This document shows positions 35,666-44,102 of a stretch of 64,000 bases of DNA, piece after piece. The notes beneath the pieces are model-generated. The model was not told the DNA's origin and made no database searches. It was given only the letters and a program-made list of their open reading frames with translations. How positions within the stretch are numbered: position 1 is the first letter of the stretch; the number at the start of each line of letters is the position of its first letter. The DNA is from Albirhodobacter sp048262715 (GTDB taxonomy: Bacteria > Pseudomonadota > Alphaproteobacteria > Rhodobacterales > Rhodobacteraceae): positions 124,001-188,000 of the forward strand of contig JBLXEV010000001.1 in the NCBI GenBank assembly GCA_048262715.1, given 5' to 3'. The translations under genes were made by a program, and so were the position numbers.

Positions 35666-35732
35666 GGGGGCTCCGGTTTCAGCAAAGCACGCGGCCTAGC
35701 CAATTTGCGCGCCCCGCACAAGCCAATTCCCC

Positions 35733-36338
35733 CTATTTTACGGGTGGTTTGAAGCCTTCCCTTGCGGCTTGGGCCTGTGGGCGGATGCTGCACTCAAGGT
35801 GGTGATCGTTGATCAGCCCCATCGCCTGCATAAAGGCAAAGATCGTCGTCGGGCCAACGAACTTCCAGCCGCGTTTCTTAAGATCTTTGGAGATCGCAAT
35901 CGAGGTTGGTGAGGTGGAAACCGTCTGCGGCTCTACCACAGGCTCCGGCTCCTGCCGCCAGAAATAAGCCGCGAGGGATCCCTCCGCCTCCACGAGCTCT
36001 TGCGCCCGTTTCGCATTGTTGATCACTGCCTCGATCTTCCCGCGGTGGCGCACGATGCCCGCGTCTTGCAGCAGCCGCTCGATATCCGCTGCCGTGAACC
36101 CCGCCACCACGTCGATCTCGAAATTGCCAAACGCCGCGCGAAAATTCTCGCGCTTGGCGAGGATCGTGCGCCAACTCAACCCTGATTGGAAACTCTCCAG
36201 ACAGAGCTTCTCGAACAGCCGCCGATCATCGCCGACCGGAAATCCCCATTCTTGATCGTGATAGGCAAAGAACTCGGGGGCTGCGGCGCACCAACGGCAT
36301 CGCGGCAGGCCATCTGGCCCCAAAACAGTCGTCTCCAT
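35733..36338 (-). CDS. tag: DNA-3-methyladenine glycosylase I
   Basis: Tag removes 3-methyladenine from alkylated DNA. The 201-aa protein has the conserved RCRWCAAAPEFFAYHDQEWGFP start. It includes the zinc ligands (Cys and His) and the LCLESFQSGLSWRTILAKRENFRAAF block, and ends with the second zinc pair in LINDHHLECSIR. The active-site Glu lies in CLESFQSGLSW. It is divergent from rsgA. Confidence 0.95.
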   Translation of the reverse strand: METTVLGPDGLPRCRWCAAAPEFFAYHDQEWGFPVGDDRRLFEKLCLESFQSGLSWRTILAKRENFRAAFGNFEIDVVAGFTAADIERLLQDAGIVRHRGKIEAVINNAKRAQELVEAEGSLAAYFWRQEPEPVVEPQTVSTSPTSIAISKDLKKRGWKFVGPTTIFAFMQAMGLINDHHLECSIRPQAQAAREGFKPPVK

Positions 36339-36518
36339 TGATCCAGTCTCCCCCTCACTGCCCAGTCGTCGCGGCGCAGTATAGGCCCCCAGCCTGTGCC
36401 GCCAATCCCCGATCCCTGCGCTTGCCCTTCCTGATTCCCGCAGAACAGATTATGTTGGGCGAAAGCGGGCCTTGCTCGCGCATCAGCCCGCGATGGGCAC
36501 ATCTGGGAAAGCAACAAC

Positions 36519-36563
36519 ATGACGGCGACAGAATGACGATGGCAAAATGACGGTGATCAAATG
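36519..36563 (+). repeat. Tandem chain of three 5-codon cistrons in a 14-bp repeat leading into rsgA
   Basis: Four ATGACG-starting 14-bp units begin at 36519, 36533, 36547 and 36561. Because 14 is not a multiple of three, each ATG opens a new frame that ends after five codons at a TGA overlapping the next ATG: MTATE, MTMAK, MTVIK, then rsgA. The only good ribosome site, GGGAAAG, lies 7 bases before the first ATG. rsgA has none of its own and an in-frame stop lies just upstream, so its translation should depend on reinitiation through the chain. Confidence 0.8.
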
Positions 36564-37622
36564 ACGGTGGCCAGCCCCGAAACACCCGAAACCGATCTCC
36601 CGCTGCTTCCAGCGCTCGGATGGCAAGCCTTCTTCGCCGACCAACTCGCGCCCGAGGAACCTCACCCCCCCATCCGCATCACCGAGGTGCACCGCAACGG
36701 GCTGCGCGGGCGTGGCGAGGGACTCGCGCCGATCATCCCGCCGACAGTGCCGGCCACCGTGGGAGATTGGGTGCTATATGATGCGGAGACTCCCGCCGCG
36801 TCGCGCGTGTTGGAGCGCAAAAGCCTGATCAAGCGCCGCGCCGCAGGGCATGAGCGTCAGACCCAGCTCATCGCCGCGAATATTGATACCGTTTTCATCA
36901 CCACCTCCTGCAATCAGGATTTCAACATCGCGCGGTTGGAGCGCTATGTCGCGCTGGTGCTGGATGCAGGGGTTGCGCCCGTCATCGTGCTGACCAAGGC
37001 CGATCTGTGCGACGATCCCGAAGTTTACGTCGCACAGGCACAGACGATCACAGATCTGGTGCCTGTGGTCGTGTTGGATGCGCGGTTCCAAGACCCGAAA
37101 ATCAAGCTCGCGCAATGGTGTGGGCAGGGGCAAACCGTCGCCTTCCTTGGGTCGTCAGGGGTGGGGAAATCAACCCTCACCAACGCGCTGACGGAAACCG
37201 AGGCGATGCTGACCCAAGGCATTCGTGAAGATGACGCCAAGGGCCGCCACACCACCACGCGGCGCGAATTGCACCTGATCCCGCAAGGCTGCGCGGTGAT
37301 CGACACACCCGGAATGCGGGAATTGCAGTTGACCGATGCGGCCTACGGAGTCGCGGCGCTGTTCCCCGATCTGCACGCGCTCTCCACCGCTTGCAAATTT
37401 CGCGATTGCAAACATCTCACCGAACCGGGATGCGCCGTACGAGCGGCAGAGGCGAGCGGCACGGTTGATCTTGAGCGTCTCGCGCGCTGGGAGAAACTCG
37501 CCGCCGAAGAAAAGGCCAATACCGCCGTGCTGGAGACCCGCAAATCGACGGATAAGACCAGCGGTAGCAACCTCAAATATATGAAGCGAAACATCCCGAA
37601 AGGGCCGAAGCGGCGGCGCTAG
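36561..37622 (+). CDS. rsgA: Ribosome small-subunit maturation GTPase RsgA
   Basis: RsgA is a circularly permuted GTPase that checks late 30S assembly. The 353-aa protein has an N-terminal OB fold. The GTPase motifs come in permuted order (VLTKADL, then VAFLGSSGVGKSTLTNAL near residue 195, then the GRHTTTRRELH switch and DTPGMREL). A C-terminal zinc knuckle follows (STACKFRDCKHLTEPGCAV). ATG 36561 is the only start in frame downstream of a stop at 36534. It is fed by the upstream mini-cistron chain. Confidence 0.95.
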   Translation: MTVASPETPETDLPLLPALGWQAFFADQLAPEEPHPPIRITEVHRNGLRGRGEGLAPIIPPTVPATVGDWVLYDAETPAASRVLERKSLIKRRAAGHERQTQLIAANIDTVFITTSCNQDFNIARLERYVALVLDAGVAPVIVLTKADLCDDPEVYVAQAQTITDLVPVVVLDARFQDPKIKLAQWCGQGQTVAFLGSSGVGKSTLTNALTETEAMLTQGIREDDAKGRHTTTRRELHLIPQGCAVIDTPGMRELQLTDAAYGVAALFPDLHALSTACKFRDCKHLTEPGCAVRAAEASGTVDLERLARWEKLAAEEKANTAVLETRKSTDKTSGSNLKYMKRNIPKGPKRRR

Positions 37623-37641
37623 GGTTAGATACGGGAAAACC

Positions 37642-37662
37642 GGGCGGCTCTCTTAGCCGCCC
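37642..37662 (-). terminator. Terminator of the glp operon after glpK
   Basis: On the minus strand GGGCGGCT-AAGAG-AGCCGCCC, followed by GGTTTTCC. The left arm includes the end of the glpK reading frame and the loop holds its stop codon. Confidence 0.7.
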
Positions 37663-39161
37663 ATCGCCAGCGTGGCCTTCACCGCCCGCGACCAGCGGTC
37701 ATATTTCCGGTCGCGCTCGGTTTCCTCCATCTGCGGAGCGAACTGACGCTCCAGCGCCCAGCCCTCCGCAAAGCCTGCCTGATCGGGGTAAAGCCCGACA
37801 TGCATCCCAGCCAACCATGCCGCGCCCAGCGCCGTGGTTTCCGTCACCTCGGGGCGGTCAACTGGCGCGCCGATAATGTCAGCGAGAAATTGCATCGCAT
37901 AATCCGACACAACCATCCCGCCATCAACGCGCAGCACCTCATGGCTTTCGGGTTCGCCCGCATGCGAGGCGGCCCAATCGGCGCTCATCGCCTCCAGCAA
38001 ATCGCGCGTCTGATAGCCGACACTCTCCAACGCTGCCTTCGCCAGCTCGTTCGGCCCTGAGCCCCGCGTCAGGCCAAAGATCGCACCCCGGCATTCGGGC
38101 GCCCACCACGGCGCGCCCAATCCGGTGAAGGCGGGAACCAGAACCACCTCCTGCATCGGATCGGCGGCTTCCGCCTGCGCCTGCACCTCGCGCGCCTCCT
38201 TGATCGTCCCGAGCCCGTCGCGCAGCCATTGCACAACGGCCCCCGCGATAAAGATCGACCCTTCGAGCGCATAGGTCGGCTTGCCATTCAACTGATAGGC
38301 AATCGTCGTCAGCAAACGGTGCTGTGAGCGCACCATCAGATCGCCGGTGTTCATCAGCGCAAAGCAACCCGTGCCATAGGTTGATTTCATCATCCCCGCC
38401 GCAAAGCAGGCCTGCCCCACGGTCGCGGCCTGCTGATCGCCCGCCACACCGCAGATCGGGATCGCGCCCCCGAACAGATCTGCCTGCGTTTCCCCGAAAT
38501 CTGCCGCGCAATCCTTTACCTCTGGCAGCATCGCCATCGGAATCCCCAACCGCTTGCAGATCGTCGTGGACCAGCGCCCTTTCGCGATATCATATAGCAT
38601 CGTGCGCGCGGCATTGGTCGCGTCAGTGGCATGGATCTTCCCGCCCGTGAGCTTCCAGATCAGGAAGCTATCCACCGTGCCAAAGCACAATTCCCCCGCC
38701 TCGGCCCGCGCCCGCGCGCCCTCGACGTTCTCTAAAATCCAGCGCAGCTTGGTGGCTGAGAAATAGGGATCAAGCAGCAGGCCCGTGCGTGCGGTGACGA
38801 TCTCTTCAAACCCGTCAGCCCGCAGCGCCGCGCAATCCTCCGCCGTGCGCCGATCCTGCCAGACGATCGCATTATAGATCGGATCGCCCGTTTTCCGGTC
38901 CCACACCAGCGTCGTCTCACGCTGGTTGGTGATGCCGATCGCGCGGATATCCGCAGCGCTCGCCCCTGCCTTGTCCATCGCCGCACGAACCGTTGTCACC
39001 ACCGTGCGCCACAGATCTGCCGGATCATGCTCCACCCAGCCGGAATTCGGGAAATGCTGGGGGAACTCCTCCTGCCCCGTTTCACGCGCCCGCATCCGCG
39101 CGTCAAACAGGATCGCCCGCGACGAGGTGGTGCCTTGGTCGATTGCAAGAATATAGGTCAT
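37653..39161 (-). CDS. glpK: Glycerol kinase
   Basis: GlpK phosphorylates glycerol to sn-glycerol-3-phosphate, trapping it in the cell. The 502-aa FGGY kinase starts MTYILAIDQGTTSSRAILFD and has the family signatures TNQRETTLVWDRKTGDPIYNAIVWQD near residue 80 and VLRVDGGMVVSDYAMQFLADIIGAPV near 400. It is the last gene of the glpD-S-T-P-Q-U-V-K operon, separated from glpV by an internal hairpin that may lower its expression. Confidence 0.97.
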   Translation of the reverse strand: MTYILAIDQGTTSSRAILFDARMRARETGQEEFPQHFPNSGWVEHDPADLWRTVVTTVRAAMDKAGASAADIRAIGITNQRETTLVWDRKTGDPIYNAIVWQDRRTAEDCAALRADGFEEIVTARTGLLLDPYFSATKLRWILENVEGARARAEAGELCFGTVDSFLIWKLTGGKIHATDATNAARTMLYDIAKGRWSTTICKRLGIPMAMLPEVKDCAADFGETQADLFGGAIPICGVAGDQQAATVGQACFAAGMMKSTYGTGCFALMNTGDLMVRSQHRLLTTIAYQLNGKPTYALEGSIFIAGAVVQWLRDGLGTIKEAREVQAQAEAADPMQEVVLVPAFTGLGAPWWAPECRGAIFGLTRGSGPNELAKAALESVGYQTRDLLEAMSADWAASHAGEPESHEVLRVDGGMVVSDYAMQFLADIIGAPVDRPEVTETTALGAAWLAGMHVGLYPDQAGFAEGWALERQFAPQMEETERDRKYDRWSRAVKATLAMGG

Positions 39162-39260
39162 GGTTTCCCCCGAAATGCGTATCCGTAAACTAACTAGCGC
39201 GCAGTGAGGGCGCTATCGGAATATGCGCCACAGATCGCACTCCGGCCTGCGGCATAGAAA

Positions 39261-39290
39261 AGGGGGCGAGGCGCTCCTGCCCCGCCCCCT
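39261..39290 (-). terminator. Hairpin between glpV and glpK
   Basis: On the minus strand AGGGGGCG ... CGCCCCCT with a 14-base loop, followed by TTTC. It begins 17 bases after the glpV stop and 100 bases before glpK. Likely a partial terminator or an mRNA-end stabiliser that raises the level of the binding protein relative to the kinase. Confidence 0.7.
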
Positions 39291-39306
39291 AGAAGGTTTT
39301 AGAGGC

Positions 39307-41010
39307 TTAGTTCCAAGATGCGATCAGCTCGTCATAGCCAATCGTCTCCGGTGTCGGGCGCTCGTTTTCCAGCTTGGCTTTCGGCGCACCGGGCTGGCTC
39401 AGCCAGTATTCCGGATCCATTTCCTCGTTAAGCTTCGGCCCGAGATCGCCCTGAACCCCAGCGCGTTCCAGACGCGAGAGAACCTTCTCTTGCTCGGCGC
39501 ACAGGCTATCCATTGCCTCTTGCGCGGTTTTCGCGCCCGAGGAAGCATCGCCGATGTTCTGCCACCAGAGCTGCGCCAGTTTCGGGTAATCCGGAACATT
39601 GGTGCCGGTCGGCGACCATTGGACACGGGCCGGCGAGCGATAGAACTCGACCAGACCGCCCAATTTCGGCGCGCGTTCGGTGAAGGATTTATCCTGCACG
39701 GTCGACTCGCGGATGAAGGTCAGGCCGACATGCGACTTCTTCACGTCCACAGTTTTCGAGGTCACGAATTGCGCGTAGAGCCAAGCCGCCTTCGCGCGGT
39801 CCACGGGCGTCGATTCCATCAACGTCCACGAGCCAGCATCCTGATAGCCGACCTTCATGCCCTCTTCCCAATAGGCGCCATGCGGGCTGGGGGCCATGCG
39901 CCATTTCGGCGTGCCATCCTCATTCATAACCGGCAGGCCGTCTTTGACCATGTCCGCTGTGAAGGCGGTGTACCAGAACATCTGCTGGGCCACTTCGCCC
40001 TGCGCCGGCACCGGACCTGCCTCACCAAACACCATCCCTGCGGCGGTCGGCGGGGCGTATTTGGTCAGCCAGTCAATGTATTTCTCGATTGAGTAGACCG
40101 CTGCGGGGCCATTGGTCGCACCGCCACGCGCCACGCAGGAGCCAACAGGCTGCGAGTTCTCGTTGACGCGAATGCCCCATTCATCGACCGGAAGGCCGTT
40201 TGGCTCGCCCTTGTCGCCAGCGCCTGCCATCGACAGCCACGCATCGGTGAACCGCCAGCCGAGCGACGGATCTTTCTTGCCGTAATCCATGTGGCCATAG
40301 ACTTTTTTGCCATCAATCTCGCGGCCCGTGAAGAATTCCGCGATATCTTCATAGGCCGACCAATTGACCGGAACGCCGAGATCGTAGCCATACTTGGCCT
40401 TGAAATCTTCCATGTTCTTGGGATCGGTGAACCAGTCTTGGCGGAACCAATAGAGGTTCGCGAATTGCTGATCGGGAAGCTGGTAGAGCTTCCCATCGGG
40501 GCCTGTGGTGAACGAGGTGCCGATGAAATCTGCCAGATCGAGGCCGGGGTTGGTGACGTCTTTGCCTTCGCCCTCCATCCAGTCGGTCAGATTGCGGGCC
40601 TGCTTATAGCGCCAATGCGTCCCGATGAGATCGGAATCGTTGATATAGGCGTCATAGATATTCTCGCCCGATTGCATCTGGGTTTGCAGCTTTTCCACCA
40701 CATCACCCTCGCCGATCAGATCATGGGTGATCTTGATACCGGTGATTTTCTCGAATGCCGGCGCGAGCACTTTGGATTCGTATTCATGGGTGGTGATGGT
40801 TTCCGACACCACGCGAATATCCATGCCAGCGAAGGGTTTCGCCGCATTGATAAACCACTGCATCTCGGATTCCTGATCGGCGCGCGACAGCGACGAGAGA
40901 TCGCCGATCTCCGCATCCAAGAAGCCCTTTGCGGCGTCCATATCGGCCCAAGCGGGGCCACTGACCATGAGCGCAAGCGCCATAGCCGTCGAGGTTCTAC
41001 GCAGTTTCAT
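39307..41010 (-). CDS. glpV: Glycerol ABC transporter substrate-binding protein
   Basis: A 567-aa periplasmic binding protein with a signal peptide (MKLRRTSTAMALALMVSGPAWA). The size and the MQWFINAAKPFAGMDIRVVSETITTHEYESKVLAPAFEKITG opening (around residues 50-90) match the unusually large GlpV family first described in Rhizobium leguminosarum glycerol uptake. A strong GGAGGAG site fits the need for excess binding protein. It follows glpU. Confidence 0.92.
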   Translation of the reverse strand: MKLRRTSTAMALALMVSGPAWADMDAAKGFLDAEIGDLSSLSRADQESEMQWFINAAKPFAGMDIRVVSETITTHEYESKVLAPAFEKITGIKITHDLIGEGDVVEKLQTQMQSGENIYDAYINDSDLIGTHWRYKQARNLTDWMEGEGKDVTNPGLDLADFIGTSFTTGPDGKLYQLPDQQFANLYWFRQDWFTDPKNMEDFKAKYGYDLGVPVNWSAYEDIAEFFTGREIDGKKVYGHMDYGKKDPSLGWRFTDAWLSMAGAGDKGEPNGLPVDEWGIRVNENSQPVGSCVARGGATNGPAAVYSIEKYIDWLTKYAPPTAAGMVFGEAGPVPAQGEVAQQMFWYTAFTADMVKDGLPVMNEDGTPKWRMAPSPHGAYWEEGMKVGYQDAGSWTLMESTPVDRAKAAWLYAQFVTSKTVDVKKSHVGLTFIRESTVQDKSFTERAPKLGGLVEFYRSPARVQWSPTGTNVPDYPKLAQLWWQNIGDASSGAKTAQEAMDSLCAEQEKVLSRLERAGVQGDLGPKLNEEMDPEYWLSQPGAPKAKLENERPTPETIGYDELIASWN

Positions 41011-41055
41011 TATTTCTCCTCCCTGAGAATTGTTGATGCGTATGGGGTGCAGGCG

Positions 41056-41328
41056 TCAGACCCAGCGGAACACCGCTGCGGCATAGACGAGGCACAAGAT
41101 CAGCGCCCAAGTGAGCGGGGCACCGAAGGCAGCGAGCCAGCCTAGATTGATAAAGGCCGAGCCCAGCAGGGTGATGAACAAACGATCCCCCCGCGTTGTT
41201 TCGATCCGCAAGACTCCCACGCGAGGCGTCTCGGGGAATTTGATCGCAAGCACCGTGAAGGTGATCAACAGGCAGGCAATCACGATGAAGAAAATCGCGG
41301 TCGGGGTGGTCCAAGCCATCCAAGCCAT
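41056..41328 (-). CDS. glpU: Small membrane protein DUF2160 of the glycerol transporter (GlpU)
   Basis: 90 aa with two or three hydrophobic segments (TPTAIFFIVIACLLITFTVLAI, FITLLGSAFINLGWLAAF, TWALILCLVYAAAVF) and a short basic loop between. Proteins of this DUF2160 type occur only beside glp ABC transporter genes. Their role is unknown, probably accessory to the permeases. It lies 12 bases after glpQ, with its own GGAG. Confidence 0.85.
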   Translation of the reverse strand: MAWMAWTTPTAIFFIVIACLLITFTVLAIKFPETPRVGVLRIETTRGDRLFITLLGSAFINLGWLAAFGAPLTWALILCLVYAAAVFRWV

Positions 41329-41340
41329 GAGCAGGTCTCC

Positions 41341-42144
41341 TTACACGCGGCCGAGGGCGAAGCCCTTGGCGATATAGTTGCGGACGAAGTAAATCACGAG
41401 CGCCCCCGGAACGATGGTGAGAACACCCGCAGCCGCCAGCACCCCCCAATCCATCCCAGAGGCAGAGACGGTGCGCGTCATCGTCGCGGCAATCGGTTTC
41501 GCATCCACCGAGGTCAGCGTCCGCGAGAGCAGCAGCTCCACCCATGAGAACATGAAGCAGAAGAAGGCAACGACGCCGACACCCGAGGCAATCAGCGGCA
41601 GGAAGATTTTGCCAAAGAACGCCCCGAAGGAATAGCCGTCGATATAGGCCGTCTCGTCGATCTCTTTAGGGACGCCGCGCATGAAGCCCTCCAAGATCCA
41701 CACCGCCAAGGGCACGTTAAAGAGGCAATGCGCCAGCGCCACCGCAATATGCGTGTCGAACAGGCCAACCGAGGAATACAGCTGGAAGAACGGCAGCGCG
41801 AAGACGGCAGGCGGGCTCATCCGGTTGGTCAGCAGCCAGAAGAACAGATGCTTGTCGCCCATGAACCGATAGCGCGAGAACGCATAGGCCGCAGGCAGGG
41901 CCACCGCGATCGAAATCACCGTGTTCATCACCACATAGATCAGCGAGTTCACATAGCCCATATACCAGCTCGGATCCGTCAAGATCGTCACGTAATTGGC
42001 AAATGTCAGGTTTTCTGGCCAAAGGGTGAAGGAGGAGGTGATTTCGGTATTCGTCTTCAGGCTCATATTCACGAGCCAATAGATCGGCACCAAAAGGAAC
42101 AGCAGATACAGGCCCATCACGATGGGTTGCGATTTCAGGCGCAT
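41341..42144 (-). CDS. glpQ: Glycerol ABC transporter permease GlpQ
   Basis: A 267-aa inner-membrane permease of the carbohydrate uptake (MalG-like) type. Six membrane segments are visible from VMGLYLLFLLVPIYWLVNM to TIVPGALVIYFVRNYIAKG. The ATPase-coupling EAA loop reads EIDETAYIDGYSFGAFFGKIFLPL. The ATG at 42144 shares one base with the glpP stop. Confidence 0.94.
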   Translation of the reverse strand: MRLKSQPIVMGLYLLFLLVPIYWLVNMSLKTNTEITSSFTLWPENLTFANYVTILTDPSWYMGYVNSLIYVVMNTVISIAVALPAAYAFSRYRFMGDKHLFFWLLTNRMSPPAVFALPFFQLYSSVGLFDTHIAVALAHCLFNVPLAVWILEGFMRGVPKEIDETAYIDGYSFGAFFGKIFLPLIASGVGVVAFFCFMFSWVELLLSRTLTSVDAKPIAATMTRTVSASGMDWGVLAAAGVLTIVPGALVIYFVRNYIAKGFALGRV

Positions 42145-43016
42145 CACTTGCCCTCCGCTTTATCGAGGCTGGTCATCACGGTGTAGAACACCCATGAAAT
42201 CGCCAAGATGGTCAGGAAATACATGATCGAGAAGGCCGCAGCAGGGCCGAGATCGAACTGGCCAATCGCCATCTTCACAAGGTCGATCGACAAGAACGTC
42301 GTCGCATTGCCAGGGCCGCCGCCCGTCACAACGAAGGGCTCTGTGTAGATCATGAAACTATCCATGAAGCGCAACAGAACCGCGATCAGCAACACGCCCG
42401 ACATCTTCGGCAACTCAATGAACCGGAACACTGCCCAGCGCGACGCTTGGTCGATCTTTGCCGCCTGATAATAGGCCTCCGGGATCGATTGCAGCCCTGC
42501 ATAGCACAGAAGCGCGACCAGCGATGTCCAGTGCCAGACATCCATCACGATGACCGTGGCCCATGCATCCACCGCATCCGAGGTGTAGTTATAGTCAATC
42601 CCCAGCGCTGCCAGCGCGCGCCCCAAAAGGCCGATATCCACGCGGCCAAAGATCTGCCAGATCGTGCCGACCACGTTGAACGGGATCAGCAAAGGCAGCG
42701 CCATCAGAACGAGGCAGAACGAGGCCCAGAACCCCGATTTCGGCATATTCAGCGCAATGAAAATCCCCAGGGGCACCTCGATCGCGAGAATAATCCCCGA
42801 GAAGGCAATCTGCCGTCCCAGCGCCGACCACATCCGATCCGAATGCAGCATCTCCTCGAACCATTCCAACCCCGCCCAAAAGAACTGGTTGTTTCCGAAG
42901 GTATCCTGCACCGAATAGTTCACCACCGTCATCAGCGGGATCACCGCCGAAAACGCGACGAGCACCAGCACGGGCAGTACCAAAAACCACGCTTTATTGT
43001 TGAGCGTCTTGTCCAT
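42144..43016 (-). CDS. glpP: Glycerol ABC transporter permease GlpP
   Basis: A 290-aa MalF-type permease partner of GlpQ. It starts MDKTLNNKAWFLVLPVLVLVAF, and the EAA loop SIPEAYYQAAKIDQASRWAVFRFIELP sits near residue 185. The ATG overlaps the glpT stop (ATGA); the longer upstream frame is inside glpT. Confidence 0.94.
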   Translation of the reverse strand: MDKTLNNKAWFLVLPVLVLVAFSAVIPLMTVVNYSVQDTFGNNQFFWAGLEWFEEMLHSDRMWSALGRQIAFSGIILAIEVPLGIFIALNMPKSGFWASFCLVLMALPLLIPFNVVGTIWQIFGRVDIGLLGRALAALGIDYNYTSDAVDAWATVIVMDVWHWTSLVALLCYAGLQSIPEAYYQAAKIDQASRWAVFRFIELPKMSGVLLIAVLLRFMDSFMIYTEPFVVTGGGPGNATTFLSIDLVKMAIGQFDLGPAAAFSIMYFLTILAISWVFYTVMTSLDKAEGK

Positions 43017-44098
43017 CACTTGCCCTCCCCGACAGGTGCGACACGCCAATCATCGGCGTAGACGTTGATTTTTTGCGGCGCGAAGAGAACACGGCTCGCG
43101 TCCGCAGAGATCGGCGCGCCCTCCGGCACGGTGATGTTCAGCGGCGTGCCATTGACCTCACCACGGATAATCCGGTGGCGGCCAACATCCTCAACGCGGA
43201 TCACCTTGAACGGCAACCCGCCGGCCTCTGCGAGCACGCAGAATTCCGGTCGGATGCCGATCTGGGCGCGGCCTGCTATTGGCCCGTAGGCCGCGCCCAG
43301 TGGCACCTTCTCGCCGTGAACCACGGCGGAAGATCCTGTCACCTCGGCTGGCAGGAAATTCATCCCCGGCGAGCCGATAAAATAGCCGACAAACGTATGC
43401 GCGGGCCGCTCGAACAACTCTTGCGGCGTACCCATTTGCAACACACGTCCTTCAGACATGACCACCACCTTATCGGCGAATGTCAGCGCCTCGGTCTGGT
43501 CATGGGTGACGTAAATCATCGTATGGCCGAACTCGCGGTGCAGCTCTTTGAGCTGGGTCCGAAGTTCCCATTTCATATGCGGGTCGATCACCGTCAGCGG
43601 CTCGTCAAACAAGATCGCGTTGACGTCCTCGCGCACCATGCCGCGCCCCAGCGAGATTTTCTGCTTGGCGTCCGCCGTCAGCCCGCGCGCCTTATGGCCC
43701 AGCTCGGCTTCCATCCCGATCATCTGCGCGATTTGCTCAACGCGGCCCTGAATATAGGCCGGATCCATGCCGCGATTGCGCAGCGGGAAGGCAAGGTTGT
43801 CGCGCACGCTCATCGTGTCGTAGACAACGGGGAACTGGAACACCTGCGCGATATTGCGCTCTGCTGTGGGGGCGTTCGTGACATCGGTGTCGCCGAACAA
43901 AACCCGCCCATGCGAAGGAACCAGCAAGCCCGAAATGATGTTCAATAGGGTCGATTTCCCGCAGCCGGACGAGCCCAAAAGGGCATAGGCCCCACCATCT
44001 TGCCAGACGTGGTCGAGCTCTTTGAGCGCGTAATCTGCCTCTCCAGTAGGGTTTGGCTTATAGCTATGTGCCAGATTTTTAAGGGTAATTTGCGCCAT
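43016..44098 (-). CDS. glpT: Glycerol ABC transporter ATP-binding protein GlpT (degenerate signature motif)
   Basis: A 360-aa ABC ATPase. Walker A GSSGCGKST is at residues 42-50, Walker B with catalytic Glu in AILFDEPL, and a normal H-loop His in VTHDQTEAL. The ABC signature expected as LSGGQ reads LTADAKQKISLGRG, so it lacks the usual Ser-Gly-Gly. A C-terminal TOBE-like domain follows. With GlpS it would form a heterodimer; see the findings for the complementary defects. ATG 44098 is 4 bases after glpS. Confidence 0.93.
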   Translation of the reverse strand: MAQITLKNLAHSYKPNPTGEADYALKELDHVWQDGGAYALLGSSGCGKSTLLNIISGLLVPSHGRVLFGDTDVTNAPTAERNIAQVFQFPVVYDTMSVRDNLAFPLRNRGMDPAYIQGRVEQIAQMIGMEAELGHKARGLTADAKQKISLGRGMVREDVNAILFDEPLTVIDPHMKWELRTQLKELHREFGHTMIYVTHDQTEALTFADKVVVMSEGRVLQMGTPQELFERPAHTFVGYFIGSPGMNFLPAEVTGSSAVVHGEKVPLGAAYGPIAGRAQIGIRPEFCVLAEAGGLPFKVIRVEDVGRHRIIRGEVNGTPLNITVPEGAPISADASRVLFAPQKINVYADDWRVAPVGEGK

Positions 44099-44102
44099 GA
44101 TC

